From positions 1 to 63,065 of the forward strand of contig DASZVN010000076.1 in assembly GCA_035547055.1 (NCBI GenBank): a DNA stretch of 63,065 nt, written 5' to 3'. The translations under genes were made by a program, and so were the position numbers. This document shows, piece after piece, positions 48,539 to 57,624 of this stretch (position 1 is the first letter of the stretch; each line of letters starts with the position of its first letter). This DNA comes from DASZVN01 sp035547055. GTDB lineage: Bacteria > Pseudomonadota > Alphaproteobacteria > Rhizobiales > Methylopilaceae. The notes beneath the pieces were generated by a model. The model was given only the letters and a program-made list of their open reading frames with translations. It made no database searches and was not told the DNA's origin.

Positions 48539-48879
48539 GCGCCGAGCTCCGGAAAGACGTGGCGGCCGTCGGCGCCGAGGGGCAGCGGCCGCACCCAGCG
48601 CACCGCCGTGAGCGGCAGCGGCCCGTAGACATGCGGAAACAGCGCGCCGCCGCGCGACGGCTCCCAGCGCAGCGCGGGGCCGAGCGCCTCGCAATCGACC
48701 GCGACCAGGACAAGCTCGCCCTGTCCGGCGAAATGCTTCGCTGCCGTCTCGGCCACCTGCCCTGCCGTCGAGAGGTGGATGAACCCGTCGGCGCGGTCGA
48801 CTGCGGCGCCATCGTATCGGCCGGCGGCCTCGGCGGCACGCCACTCCGCGGCGGTCGCGATCTTGTAGGCGAGAGTCAT
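48535..48879 (-). CDS. DUF952 family protein
   Basis: A 114-residue cytoplasmic protein of unknown function. It shows the DUF952 features AYKIATAAEWRAAEAAG, DGFIHLSTAGQVAETA (residues 32-47) and LFPHVYGPLPL near the end. The fold is ADP-ribosyltransferase-like in relatives, so NAD binding is a possibility, not shown. It overlaps pyrD by 4 bp and is probably translated with it; the same pairing is common in related bacteria. ATG 48879 is the only good start. Confidence 0.88.
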   Translation of the reverse strand: MTLAYKIATAAEWRAAEAAGRYDGAAVDRADGFIHLSTAGQVAETAAKHFAGQGELVLVAVDCEALGPALRWEPSRGGALFPHVYGPLPLTAVRWVRPLPLGADGRHVFPELGA

Positions 48880-48919
48880 GACAGGGCCGGTGGGATGGGC
48901 GCCGGCATCGCCGACGCCC

Positions 48920-48948
48920 AGGGTGGGCAAGCCTCGCTTGCCCACCCT
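48920..48948. terminator. 13-bp perfect hairpin (AGGGTGGGCAAGC), likely terminator or dispersed repeat
   Basis: Arms AGGGTGGGCAAGC and GCTTGCCCACCCT around loop CTC. It lies between the hydrolase gene at 48970 and DUF952, both leftward, so it would end the LLM-hydrolase transcript before DUF952-pyrD. Related GTGGGCA palindromes are at 26884 and 60954. There is no U-tract, so a repeat that also stops transcription is the best reading. Confidence 0.65.
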
Positions 48949-48969
48949 AAGAAAATGCCGGTAGGCGCA

Positions 48970-49770
48970 TCATGCCGCCGCGGTAGCAGCGCCGGCATGG
49001 TCGGCGATGCGGGTCGCGACGTCGTCCGGCGCCTCGTAGGGCAGCATGTGCGCGGCGCCCTCGATGACGGCGGTCTCGCAGCGCGGGATGCCGGCGGCGA
49101 GGTCGGCGGCATAGCGTGGCGAGATGATGCCGTCGCCCTCCCCGAACAGGCCGAGCGTCGGCGCGGCGATGCGCGGCAGCCGCTTCTTCAGGCCCTTGTC
49201 CGGGATCGGCCAGACGAACTTGGTCATCGCGGTGAGGCCCTGGATGCGCTTCAGCGTCGCCTCGATGCCCTCGGCGCTCTTGGGGTCGGGCGCGCGCTGG
49301 GCGAAGCGGCGCTGGGCCGCGTCGTCGACCCAGAGCAGCGCCTGGAGGTCGGGCTGGCGCTGGGCGAAGATGTCGGCGACCGGATAGGCGTCGTTCCACA
49401 GGCCGAACGGCGCCATCAGCACCAGGCGGCCGACCCGGCGCGGCACATGGGCGGCGATCTCGGCCGCGACCATGGCGCCGAAGGAATGGCCGACCAGCGC
49501 CACCCCTTCGAGCCCGAGCGCCTCGAACAGGTCGTCATAGGCAAGCGCGAGGTCGTGGACGTCGTCGATCTCGGCGAGGTCGGCGAGACTGGCGAAGCCG
49601 GGCGCGACCGGCGCGCTGACGCGGAAGCGCCGAGCCAGCAGATCGAGCGTCGGGTCTTCGGTATCGAGCCCGTTCAGGCCGTGCAGCCACACCAGGGCCG
49701 GCCCGGCGCCGGCCTCGTAGACCGGCCAGGTCCGGCCGTCACGCAGCCGGACGTCTCTCACACCCGCCAT
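48970..49770 (-). CDS. Alpha/beta-fold hydrolase
   Basis: A 266-residue hydrolase with the oxyanion motif VWLHGLNGLD (residues 28-37), nucleophile VALVGHSFGAMVA (Ser near 96), acid in LGLFGEGDGIIS and His in IEGAAHMLPYEAP. It follows an LLM flavin enzyme by 21 bp on the same strand, repeating the arrangement at 25-26.9 kb with unrelated details. A role in hydrolysing the oxidised product is likely. The long cap region (residues 130-190) differs from the first hydrolase, so the substrates probably differ. Confidence 0.85.
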   Translation of the reverse strand: MAGVRDVRLRDGRTWPVYEAGAGPALVWLHGLNGLDTEDPTLDLLARRFRVSAPVAPGFASLADLAEIDDVHDLALAYDDLFEALGLEGVALVGHSFGAMVAAEIAAHVPRRVGRLVLMAPFGLWNDAYPVADIFAQRQPDLQALLWVDDAAQRRFAQRAPDPKSAEGIEATLKRIQGLTAMTKFVWPIPDKGLKKRLPRIAAPTLGLFGEGDGIISPRYAADLAAGIPRCETAVIEGAAHMLPYEAPDDVATRIADHAGAATAAA

Positions 49771-49791
49771 GTCACCCTCGTTCGCTGCCGC

Positions 49792-51027
49792 TCACGCGAC
49801 CGCTGCCACCGGCGCCGGCGTGGCGCGCTGCTGCAGCGTATCGCGGGGCCACCAGCGGTCTTCCCACTCGTCGAAGCGATGCCTGAGCCGAGGCATCACC
49901 TCGCGGGCCAGCCGCTCGGTATTGTAGAGCGTCGTATCCTTCGGCATGTCGCCATATTGGCACAAGACCATCAGATGTCCTACGCGCAGTTTGTCGGCCA
50001 GCGCGTTGAGCCGATCGACCACGGTGTCGACGCTGCCGGCAATGACGTAGCCGCGCTCGACGATGTCCTTCCACTTCAGCTCGCTTTGACTTTGCATGGC
50101 CGCGAGCGTGACCTGACTCTCCAGCCCTTTACGGACGGTTGCGAGGGTGGAGTAGCCAGGCACGTCGGTAAACGGCGGATAAAGGTGGAGGCAGCGATTG
50201 TAGAAGTACTCCGCATGGCGGGCGTAGAGCCGCTCCGCCTCGGCATCGCTGTCGGCCACGCCGACGAATTGCAGGAAGCCGGCGCGATAGGGGTTGGGGT
50301 CGGCGCCGAGGCGGTCGACCGCCTCCCAATAGCCGGTGATGTTCTTGGCGGCGCGCTCGTAGCCGAAATAGGACAGGTTGGCGTAGAGGAAGTCGTTCTC
50401 GACGCACCAGTCCCAGGTCTCGATGCTGCCGCCGCCCGGCACCCAGACCGGCGGATGTGGCTGCTGCAGCGGCCGCGGCCATAGGTTGACGTAGCGAAGC
50501 TGGGTAAACTTGCCGTTGAAGGCAAACGGCTCACGCTCGGTCCAGGCGCGCATGATGAGCTGCACGCCCTCGCGATATTTGTCGCGCAGCGTCGCCGGCG
50601 ACTGGCCGTAGCAGAAGGTCGTGTCCATCGCGGTGCCGACCGGGAAGCCGGCGACGAGGCGGCCGCCCGAGATCACGTCGAGCATCGCCATCTCCTCGGC
50701 GACGCGGGTCGGCGGATTGTAGAGGGCGACGGAATTGCCCATCAGCACCAGCTTGGCGTTGCTGGTCCGCCGCGCCAGCGAGGCCGCGATCAGGTTCGGC
50801 GACGGCATCAGCCCGTAGCCGTTCTGGTGGTGCTCGTTGACGCAGATGCCGTCGAAGCCGACCGCGTCGGCGAACTCCAGCTCGTCGAGATACTCGTTGT
50901 AGACGGCGTGGCCGCGCTTCGGGTCGAACAGCGTCGAGGGGATGTCCACCCACACCGAATGCGTCCGCTGCCGGAAGTCCTCCGGCAGGTCGGGATAGGG
51001 CATCAGGTGGAACCAGTGGAACTTCAT
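49792..51027 (-). CDS. LLM-class flavin-dependent monooxygenase
   Basis: A 411-residue luciferase-like enzyme. Typical parts are FDGICVNEHHQNGYGLMPS (residues 57-75), LYNPPTRVAEEMAMLD and SGGRLVAGFPVGTA. It is the longest of the three LLM enzymes here and has a C-terminal tail rich in Arg/Trp (RFDEWEDRWWPRD). GGGGAGGG precedes ATG 51027; a longer open frame upstream is a GC artefact. It is transcribed with the hydrolase after it and away from a CynX-like MFS gene 219 bp upstream. Reduced flavin must come from elsewhere. Confidence 0.87.
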   Translation of the reverse strand: MKFHWFHLMPYPDLPEDFRQRTHSVWVDIPSTLFDPKRGHAVYNEYLDELEFADAVGFDGICVNEHHQNGYGLMPSPNLIAASLARRTSNAKLVLMGNSVALYNPPTRVAEEMAMLDVISGGRLVAGFPVGTAMDTTFCYGQSPATLRDKYREGVQLIMRAWTEREPFAFNGKFTQLRYVNLWPRPLQQPHPPVWVPGGGSIETWDWCVENDFLYANLSYFGYERAAKNITGYWEAVDRLGADPNPYRAGFLQFVGVADSDAEAERLYARHAEYFYNRCLHLYPPFTDVPGYSTLATVRKGLESQVTLAAMQSQSELKWKDIVERGYVIAGSVDTVVDRLNALADKLRVGHLMVLCQYGDMPKDTTLYNTERLAREVMPRLRHRFDEWEDRWWPRDTLQQRATPAPVAAVA

Positions 51028-51246
51028 GCCAATCCCTCCCCGCGAGTGGCCGTGCCGGCGACCTTCGGCGTCGCGCGCGCGTTCGCGATATTGGCCGAGG
51101 CCGGCCGGAAGGGAAACAGGCAAAGTCGCACGATCCGGCATCGCGACGCGGCATTCCGGGATTTGCCGCGAGGCATTCCGGAAATTCATTGTGGACCGGG
51201 CCGTTGGCGTGGCTACTGTCGCCCGAGACGGGCGCAACGAGGAATC

Positions 51247-52473
51247 ATGACGGCCGACGCCGAAGACAGGCTTGCCGGCCCGCGGGGCCGCACGACGCTC
51301 GTCACCTCCCTCCTCGTCGCCGGCATCGTCCTCCTCGCGATGAGCCTGCGCGCGCCCTATACCGGGGTCGGCGCGCTGCTTCCGCGCATCCGCGACGACT
51401 ACGCGCTGACGGCCGTCGCCGCGGGCGTCCTCGCGAGCCTGCCGCTGCTGGCGTTCGGCCTGGTGTCGCCGCTCGCCGTCCCGATCAGCCGCCGCCTCGG
51501 CATGGAGCGCACGCTGTTCGTCGTGCTCGTGGTGATCGCGGCAGGCGTCGCGCTCCGTTTCCTGCCGCAGGCCTGGGCGCTCTTCGTCGGCACCGCGATG
51601 CTCGGGGGCGCCATCGCCGTCGCCAATGTCCTCCTGCCGAGCCTCGTCAAGCGCGACTTTCCCGGCCACGTCACCACGGTGACGAGCCTCTACGTCACCG
51701 GCATGTCGTTCCTCGGCGCGCTGGCTGCCGGCGTCGCCGTGCCGATCGCCGACGTGGCGCCCGGCGGCTGGCGCACCTCGATCGGCTGCTGGGGCATCCT
51801 GACCGTGATCGCGCTCGCGGTGTGGGCGCCGCAGCTCGCCCGCGCGACGGCCACTGCCATCGCCGAGCGGCGCGCCGCGGAGGCCGCGCCCGCCGGGCCG
51901 CCGGTATGGCGCTCCCTGACCGCATGGAAGGTGACGGCCTATATGGGCCTGCAATCCTTTTCCTTCTATGTCGTCATCTCGTGGGAGCCGACGGTTCTCC
52001 TGCAATACGGCGTCAGCGCCGAGGACGCCGGCTGGCTCATCTTCATCCTGCAGGGCCTCGGCCTGCCGGCCGGCTTCATGGTGCCGCTGTTCGTGCGCTA
52101 TCTCGGCAGCCCGCGCCTGCTCGCGGTGCTGTGCTCGCTCGGCGTCCTGATCGGGTATACCGGCCTCGCGCTGTGGCCGCGGCTCGCCCTGCTCTGGGTG
52201 ATCGTGGTGGGGCCGTGCAGCGGCGGCTGCTTCATGCTGGCGCTGGCCTTCCTCAGCCTCCGCGCCGGCGGCGCGCGCGAGGCGGCCGCGCTGTCCGGCA
52301 TGGCGCAGAGCCTCGGCTATCTCCTCGCAGGTGCCGGGCCGGTGCTGTTCGGCCTGCTCCACGACATGACCGGGGCCTGGGTCGCGAGTTTCGTGCTGCT
52401 CCTGGTGATGACGGCGCTCCAGTGCGTCGCGGCCTACGCCGCCGGCGGCCCCGGCGAGGTCGGCCGGAGCTAG
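51247..52473 (+). CDS. MFS transporter, CynX/NimT-like
   Basis: A 408-residue, 12-helix facilitator. The start of helix 1 (LLAMSLRAPYTGVGALLPRI, broken for length) with its LR-P-Y/TGVG pattern matches the cyanate/2-nitroimidazole transporter group, as does the VLLPSLVKRDFPGH segment. It is divergent from the LLM-hydrolase pair and may exchange a compound related to that pathway, which is inference. AGGA precedes ATG 51247. Start is safe, because upstream sequence is the other gene's promoter region. Confidence 0.84.
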   Translation: MTADAEDRLAGPRGRTTLVTSLLVAGIVLLAMSLRAPYTGVGALLPRIRDDYALTAVAAGVLASLPLLAFGLVSPLAVPISRRLGMERTLFVVLVVIAAGVALRFLPQAWALFVGTAMLGGAIAVANVLLPSLVKRDFPGHVTTVTSLYVTGMSFLGALAAGVAVPIADVAPGGWRTSIGCWGILTVIALAVWAPQLARATATAIAERRAAEAAPAGPPVWRSLTAWKVTAYMGLQSFSFYVVISWEPTVLLQYGVSAEDAGWLIFILQGLGLPAGFMVPLFVRYLGSPRLLAVLCSLGVLIGYTGLALWPRLALLWVIVVGPCSGGCFMLALAFLSLRAGGAREAAALSGMAQSLGYLLAGAGPVLFGLLHDMTGAWVASFVLLLVMTALQCVAAYAAGGPGEVGRS

Positions 52474-52580
52474 GCGACCCCTGCGGCAACGATGCCTCCG
52501 TCGTGAAATGCATTTGCAACCCGGCGGGGCCATCATGCCGGACCGGTCCGCTTTAGGACCGCGACGAGGGAGGGCTTGTC

Positions 52581-54962
52581 ATGGACGCTCCGGGGGGGCC
52601 TGGCATCCGGCCGACCTGGACCAGCAGCGCCAAGGACATGGTCGGCACCGCGCTCGGTCCGTCGCGGCTGTGGTTCACCGTCGGCTTCGGCATCCTGAAC
52701 GAGATCTACTATCCCCGGGTCGACCTGCCGCAGACCCGCGACCTCGGCTTCATCGTCGCCGACGGCAAGGGCTTCTGGTGCGAGGTCAAGCGCAACAACG
52801 ACTACACCCTTTCGACCCCGGCGCCCGGCGTCCCCGCGGTCCAGCTCCTGCACCGCCATCCCCGCTTCGAGCTCAACATCCGCATCGCGCCCGATCCCGA
52901 GCGCGACGTGCTCCTGATCGAGGCGGTGCTGACCGGCGACCCCGACCTTCGCACCTACGTCCTCCTCGCTCCCCATCTCGGCCAGACCGGCTACGACAAT
53001 GCCGCCGAGGTGTTCATGGACCGCGGCCGCATCGCCCTCTGCGCCGAACAGGCGTCATCGGCGCTCGCGCTCTGTGCGGTCGGCCCTGAGAAGGAGGAAG
53101 GCTGGTTGCGCGCCAGCGCCGGCTATGTCGGCACGAGCGACGGCTGGCAGGACTTTTCCCGCAACGGCCGCATGGCCTGGACCTACGACCGCGCCGGTCC
53201 GGGCAACGTCGCCTTGACCGGCGAGCTGCCGCGCCACGCCACGCTGGCGCTCGGCTTCGGCAGCGACAAGCAGGCGGCAACGACGCTCGCGCTCTCGGCG
53301 CTGAACCAGCGCTTCGACACGGTCTGGCACCGCCACACCGAGGCCTGGCAGCAATGGCAGGACGAGCGGGTCGACGCCGACCGCTTCCCGGTCGAGTTCC
53401 GCGACCAGCTCGCGGTCTCGGCAATGGTGCTGAAGACGCACCAGGACAAGACCTATCCCGGCGCGATGGTCGCGAGCCTGTCGATCCCGTGGGGCAGCCG
53501 CTCCGACGACATCGGCGGCTATCACCTGATGTGGCCGCGCGACCTCGTGGAAAGCGCCGGCGCCCTGGTCGAGCTCCGCGCCTTCCATGAGGCGCGCGAC
53601 ATCCTGCGCTACCTGATCGCGACCCAGCTCCATGACGGCCACTGGTTCCAGAACCAGTGGCTCGGCGGCATGCCGCGCTGGAGCGGCGTGCAGCTCGACG
53701 AGGCGGCGTTCCCGATCCTCCTCGCGGCCGCGCTCGCCGACGAAGACCAGCTCGACGGCATCGAGGCCGGCGGGATGGTGCGCCGGGCGCTGGCCTTCAT
53801 CGTCAAGAACGGCCCGTCGACCGACCAGGACCGCTGGGAGGAGACCGCAGGGCTCAACGCCTTCACGCTCGCGGTCGCGATCGCGGCGCTGGTCTCGGGC
53901 GCCGAGCTGATCGGCTCCCAGGAAGAGCGCGACCTCCTCGCCCTCGCCGACGACTGGAATGCACGGATCGAGGAATGGTGCGTCGTCCATGGCAGCGCGC
54001 TCTCGGCCCGCTACGGCGTCGGGCCGCACTATGTCCATGTCGCGCCCGACGCGGTGATGTCGGACCCGAAGGCCTTCGCAACCATCGTGCCGATCCGGAA
54101 CCGTGACCCCGCCCCCGCCCTGCCCGCCTCCGAGCAGGTTTCGACCGACTATCTCCAGCTCGTCCGCTTCGGCCTCCGCCGGGCCGACGACCCCTTCGTC
54201 CTGAACACGCTCGCGCTCCAGGACAAGCTGCTCAAGACCGACACGCCGAACGGCCCGTCCTGGCACCGCTACAACGAGGACGGCTATGGCGAGCACGACG
54301 ACGGCGGGCCCTATGACGGTACCGGCAGGGGGCGGCTGTGGCCGCTCCTCACCGGCGAGCGCGGCCACTACGCGCTCTTGGCCGGCGAGGATGCGCGGCC
54401 CTATCTCCGCGCCATGATGCGCATGGCCGGCAAAGGCAGCCTGCTGCCCGAGCAGGTGTGGGATGCCGAGCCGATCCCGCCGCGCTTCCTGTTCCCCGGC
54501 CGCCCATCGGGCTCGGCGATGCCGCTGGTGTGGGCCCACGCCGAGTTCATCAAGCTCGCGGCCTCGATCCGGCGCGGCTACCCGGTCGACCGGCCGGCCG
54601 CAGTGTGGCTGCGCTACCAGGGCGAGACGCCACGGCCGACCCGCGCGCACTGGACCCGCGCGGCGCGGGTCGGCCGCATCGCCCAAGGCCAGTCGCTCCG
54701 CATCGTGCTTGAGGCGCCGAGCACCGTGCGCTGGAGCCACGACGGCTGGGCCAGTTCCTCCGACATCGAGACCCGCCCCGGCATGCTCGGCCTCCAGGTC
54801 GCCGACATCGCGAGCGAATCGCTCGCCGCGGGCTGCACGATCCGCTTCGCCGTCCAGACGATCGGAGGCGACTGGGACAGCGAGGATTATGCAATTACAA
54901 TCTTCGAGCGGGCGGCGTCGGAAACGACGGGGGCGAAGACGTCCGAGCCTGCGCCAGCCTGA
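52581..54962 (+). CDS. GH15 family glucoamylase-like glycoside hydrolase
   Basis: A 793-residue enzyme that removes glucose units from alpha-glucans from the non-reducing end with inversion. Residues 15-290 form the N-terminal beta-sandwich (NEIYYPRVDLPQTRD) seen in bacterial glucoamylases and glucodextranase. The (alpha/alpha)6 barrel follows, with the substrate loop YHLMWPRDLVES, the general acid in RWEETAGLN (E420 or E421) and the general base E624 in PEQVW. A C-terminal beta domain (from about 680) completes it. No signal peptide is seen, so it may act on internal storage glucan. It stands alone between convergent neighbours. Confidence 0.9.
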   Translation: MDAPGGPGIRPTWTSSAKDMVGTALGPSRLWFTVGFGILNEIYYPRVDLPQTRDLGFIVADGKGFWCEVKRNNDYTLSTPAPGVPAVQLLHRHPRFELNIRIAPDPERDVLLIEAVLTGDPDLRTYVLLAPHLGQTGYDNAAEVFMDRGRIALCAEQASSALALCAVGPEKEEGWLRASAGYVGTSDGWQDFSRNGRMAWTYDRAGPGNVALTGELPRHATLALGFGSDKQAATTLALSALNQRFDTVWHRHTEAWQQWQDERVDADRFPVEFRDQLAVSAMVLKTHQDKTYPGAMVASLSIPWGSRSDDIGGYHLMWPRDLVESAGALVELRAFHEARDILRYLIATQLHDGHWFQNQWLGGMPRWSGVQLDEAAFPILLAAALADEDQLDGIEAGGMVRRALAFIVKNGPSTDQDRWEETAGLNAFTLAVAIAALVSGAELIGSQEERDLLALADDWNARIEEWCVVHGSALSARYGVGPHYVHVAPDAVMSDPKAFATIVPIRNRDPAPALPASEQVSTDYLQLVRFGLRRADDPFVLNTLALQDKLLKTDTPNGPSWHRYNEDGYGEHDDGGPYDGTGRGRLWPLLTGERGHYALLAGEDARPYLRAMMRMAGKGSLLPEQVWDAEPIPPRFLFPGRPSGSAMPLVWAHAEFIKLAASIRRGYPVDRPAAVWLRYQGETPRPTRAHWTRAARVGRIAQGQSLRIVLEAPSTVRWSHDGWASSSDIETRPGMLGLQVADIASESLAAGCTIRFAVQTIGGDWDSEDYAITIFERAASETTGAKTSEPAPA

Positions 54963-55009
54963 CCCTTTATAGGGTGGGCAACGGCAAAGCTGTCACCCCC
55001 CTCCGAAAG

Positions 55010-55996
55010 TCACGCCGGCTCGGGCACGCGGGACTCGACCTGGCGGGCACGCTCCGCGATTTCCGGGACAACGCTCCGGCCGTTCGGCACGTTCAGCCAC
55101 AGCCGGAGCAGCAGCCGCGTGTGCTCGGGCGTGTCGCGGAACTCGGTCCGGGCGTGAAGCTGGGTGAAGTTGTTCCAGAACAGCATCTCACCCGGCTCCA
55201 GCATGAACTGGAGCAGGATCTCCGGCCGCTGCGACACCTCGCTGAAGAACGCCAGCGCCTCCTGCAGATCGGCCGGCAGCGCCTCGCCGCGGCGCTCGGC
55301 GGCGACGCGCATGAAGAAGGTGTTGCACATGCAACTGACCTTGCCGTCGGCGAGGCTGAACACCGGCACCTTCTTCGCCGACATCGGAAGCGCCGACTTC
55401 GCCTGCGGCTGCATGCCGTAATAGTAGCCCTCGTAGAGCGGCCTCAGCAGGTCGGGCCGCTCGCGCTGGATGGCGTTGTGGACGGCGAGCGAGCTTGCGA
55501 TGCCGCTGACGCCCCCCTCCTCCGCCGACGTCACGCCGCCGAGCGACATGATCTCGTGGAAATCGGTGTGCGGACGCAGCTCGACATTCGAGGTGTAGCC
55601 GCGCTGCGGCTCGTTCGGCGCGTTGCGGACATGGCCGATGCGGTCGCCCTTCGCGCTCTGCACCGCCCCGGTGCCGAGATGGGCGCCGAGGCCCCAGTAG
55701 ATCCGCTCGTAGTCCTCGAGCGAATGGCGCTCGAGGTCGTAGGCCGAAATCACCGCGGCGCCGCGCCCGTCGAGGACCTCGCGGCGGACCTCGTCCATCA
55801 GCCGGTCGATCACCGGGTGGCTGAACTCGCTCCTCGTCACGGCAAGCTTGGGCAGATGCGCGGTCGCCGCCAGCACCTCGTCGAGGGCGTCATGCTCCCG
55901 TGGCGTGAGCGTGCGGGTCAGCCCTCCCCGGCCGCCGAGCTCGGCGACGGTCCAGGCCATCGGATGGTCGATCGGGCGGTCAAAAATCGCAGTCAT
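55010..55996 (-). CDS. TauD/TfdA-family Fe(II)/2-oxoglutarate-dependent dioxygenase
   Basis: A 328-residue dioxygenase. The iron ligands are in LRPHTDFHEI (H-x-D) and a distal His in FTQLHARTEFRD; the 2-oxoglutarate Arg lies in RLLLRLWLN. The segment MLFWNNFTQLHART fits the TauD fold. The substrate might be a sulfonate, a betaine or an aryloxy acid. A Sec signal is absent, so it is cytosolic. It converges on the GH15 gene and shares no operon partner. Confidence 0.87.
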   Translation of the reverse strand: MTAIFDRPIDHPMAWTVAELGGRGGLTRTLTPREHDALDEVLAATAHLPKLAVTRSEFSHPVIDRLMDEVRREVLDGRGAAVISAYDLERHSLEDYERIYWGLGAHLGTGAVQSAKGDRIGHVRNAPNEPQRGYTSNVELRPHTDFHEIMSLGGVTSAEEGGVSGIASSLAVHNAIQRERPDLLRPLYEGYYYGMQPQAKSALPMSAKKVPVFSLADGKVSCMCNTFFMRVAAERRGEALPADLQEALAFFSEVSQRPEILLQFMLEPGEMLFWNNFTQLHARTEFRDTPEHTRLLLRLWLNVPNGRSVVPEIAERARQVESRVPEPA

Positions 55997-56100
55997 GGCG
56001 GCGTGCTCCTCGCCGTCGGCGTCGACACCGCCGGCAGACGTTGAGGGGTCATCATTCCCGCCAAAGTGAACCGCCCGGCGCCGCAGCGCAAGGGCACCAG

Positions 56101-56600
56101 CTAGCGACCGATCAAGGCGCGAGCATCCTTGAGCAGCACGAACAGGTGCAACGGATCCGCGTGCGACGGCACGAAATCGAAATGCTCGTAAAAGCCCTTC
56201 GCTTCATCGTCCTTCGCGTGGACCGCGAAAGCCCGCAGCCCGGCGATCTCGGCAGCGCCAAGGGTCCGCGTCAACGCATCCTTCAGAAGGCCAAACCGAT
56301 TCGCCTGCGACCCCAGGAAGTCGCAATCGCGAGTCGCGCCAAGATCATAATAGGGATCGGACGTCGCGCGAGCCCCTTCCGCAACCGCCCGGGCGCATCA
56401 TCGTATTCGACGCTGCCAAAGACCAGGGTGTAGTAGCCGATGACCTCGGTAGCCTCCGACAAGGCGACGTACGTTTGTGAGGCGATCGAGAACTGGCTTT
56501 GAAGAGCGAAGCGGGCCAGAAAGTGGTTCAGCGCTTCCTTGCCACAGTCGAAGCTTTCGATGCAATGATCCCGTCGCAGTTTCTCAATGCGAAGGACCAT
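56101..56600 (-). pseudogene. Frameshifted GNAT acetyltransferase toxin (TacT-like)
   Basis: A GNAT toxin gene that has lost one base. Frame 1 runs from ATG 56600 with RIEKLRRDHCIESFDCGKEA, TYVALSEATEVIGYYTLVFG and ILARLAIATSWG, then hits TGA at 56283-56285. From about 56297 the adjoining frame gives GLLKDALTRTLGAAEIAGLR, AFAVHAKDDEAKGFYEHFDF and PLHLFVLLKDARAL, ending at 56101. Joined, they would make about 166 residues, the normal TacT size. The intact antitoxin lies 6 bp upstream. Loss of one base in ATCGGTTTGG is the simplest reading; a sequencing error cannot be excluded. Confidence 0.82.
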
Positions 56601-56606
56601 CGCCTA

Positions 56607-56885
56607 TTAGACGGGATCGAACGGGCTTGGCTCGTTCAGAAGTCGCCGAAGCCGCGGCATCGGCCGCGGCGGTGCGTCGAGGGCGGCGAGGAATGCTTCC
56701 CAGCGTTCAGCATCGAGGCCGAAGCGCCGCCGGTCCGGCAATGCTTCCTCTGCGCGCGCCAGTGCGCTTTCAAGCACGAACTCGCTAACCGACCGCTGTG
56801 CGGCCCGCGCCGCCGCGCTCAGCATTCGCTTCGCCTCCGGTGTAAGACGGAGGTCAAGCTTTTCCGACCGCACTGCAGTGGTCAT
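56607..56885 (-). CDS. DUF1778 ribbon-helix-helix antitoxin (TacA-like)
   Basis: The 92-residue antitoxin partner of the GNAT toxin. The RHH domain is at residues 5-45 (KLDLRLTPEAKRMLSAAARA and SVSEFVLESALARAEE), with a C-terminal tail (RRFGLDAERWEAFLAALDAPP) that in relatives wraps the toxin. ATG 56885 gives the standard length. It is intact while the toxin behind it is frameshifted, which would be expected if the toxin is lost first. Autoregulation through the upstream region is usual, but no operator was identified. Confidence 0.9.
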   Translation of the reverse strand: MTTAVRSEKLDLRLTPEAKRMLSAAARAAQRSVSEFVLESALARAEEALPDRRRFGLDAERWEAFLAALDAPPRPMPRLRRLLNEPSPFDPV

Positions 56886-56946
56886 GAGTGTCTCCTCGCC
56901 CGATATAGCCTCGGCTCGAGGATTTGTCACGACATTGTCGGGCGCA

Positions 56947-57522
56947 TCACCGCAGCACCACCACCTCGTCGCCGACCTTGACGCGGTTGTAGAGGTCGAT
57001 GACGTCGTCGTTGGTCATGCGGATGCAGCCGGACGAGACGGCCTGGCCGATGGTCCAGGGCTCGTTCGAGCCATGGATGCGGTAGAGCGTCGCGCCGATA
57101 TACATCGCCCGGGCGCCGAGCGGGTTCTTCGGCCCGCCCTCCATGTAGCGGGGCAGTTCCGGCTGGCGCTTCAGCATCTCCGGTGGCGGGGTCCAGCCCG
57201 GCCATTCGCGCTTGGCGGTGACGGCATGGACGCCGCCCCACTGGAAGCCGTCGCGGCCGACGCCGACGCCATAGCGCTCGGCCTTGCCGTCGCCGAGGAC
57301 GAAGTAGAGCCGCCGCTCCTTGGTGTTCACGACGATGGTGCCGGCGTGATAGGGGCCGTCATAGGCGACCGTCTCGCGCGGAACCGGCGAGGCCATCGAG
57401 CGGCTGGCGTTGACGACCAGCGGCAGGCCCGTCATCGGGTCGTATTGGGTGGTCGCCGCTGCCGGCGACGCCGCCATCGCGACGGCCGCAGCCGTCGCAA
57501 GCAACGCGAGCTGACGAAACAT
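56947..57522 (-). CDS. L,D-transpeptidase (YkuD/ErfK)
   Basis: A periplasmic enzyme that forms 3-3 cross-links in peptidoglycan or links proteins to it, 191 residues. A Sec signal (MFRQLALLATAAAVAMA, cut after AAA near residue 24) is followed by IVVNTKERRLYFVLGDGKA and the catalytic motif IHGSNEPWTIGQAVSSGCI, with the nucleophile Cys at about 167 and the His before it. Single YkuD domain with a short N-terminal linker. Such proteins occur in many copies in Hyphomicrobiales. No operon partner. Confidence 0.92.
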   Translation of the reverse strand: MFRQLALLATAAAVAMAASPAAATTQYDPMTGLPLVVNASRSMASPVPRETVAYDGPYHAGTIVVNTKERRLYFVLGDGKAERYGVGVGRDGFQWGGVHAVTAKREWPGWTPPPEMLKRQPELPRYMEGGPKNPLGARAMYIGATLYRIHGSNEPWTIGQAVSSGCIRMTNDDVIDLYNRVKVGDEVVVLR

Positions 57523-57624
57523 GTTGTCCTCGGAAAAGAGTCCCAGCGAGGACCAGTTAAGCCAGCAAGGCTGAAGAATTGCTTAGTGCCGCAACCGGGG
57601 GCCGCGGCACCAAGCCGGTTCAGG

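Noticed and set aside
51028..52536. N-terminal extension of the 49.8-kb LLM enzyme by about 500 residues
   Set aside because: The extension is antisense to the MFS gene, has no homology, and a strong ribosome site marks the start at 51027.
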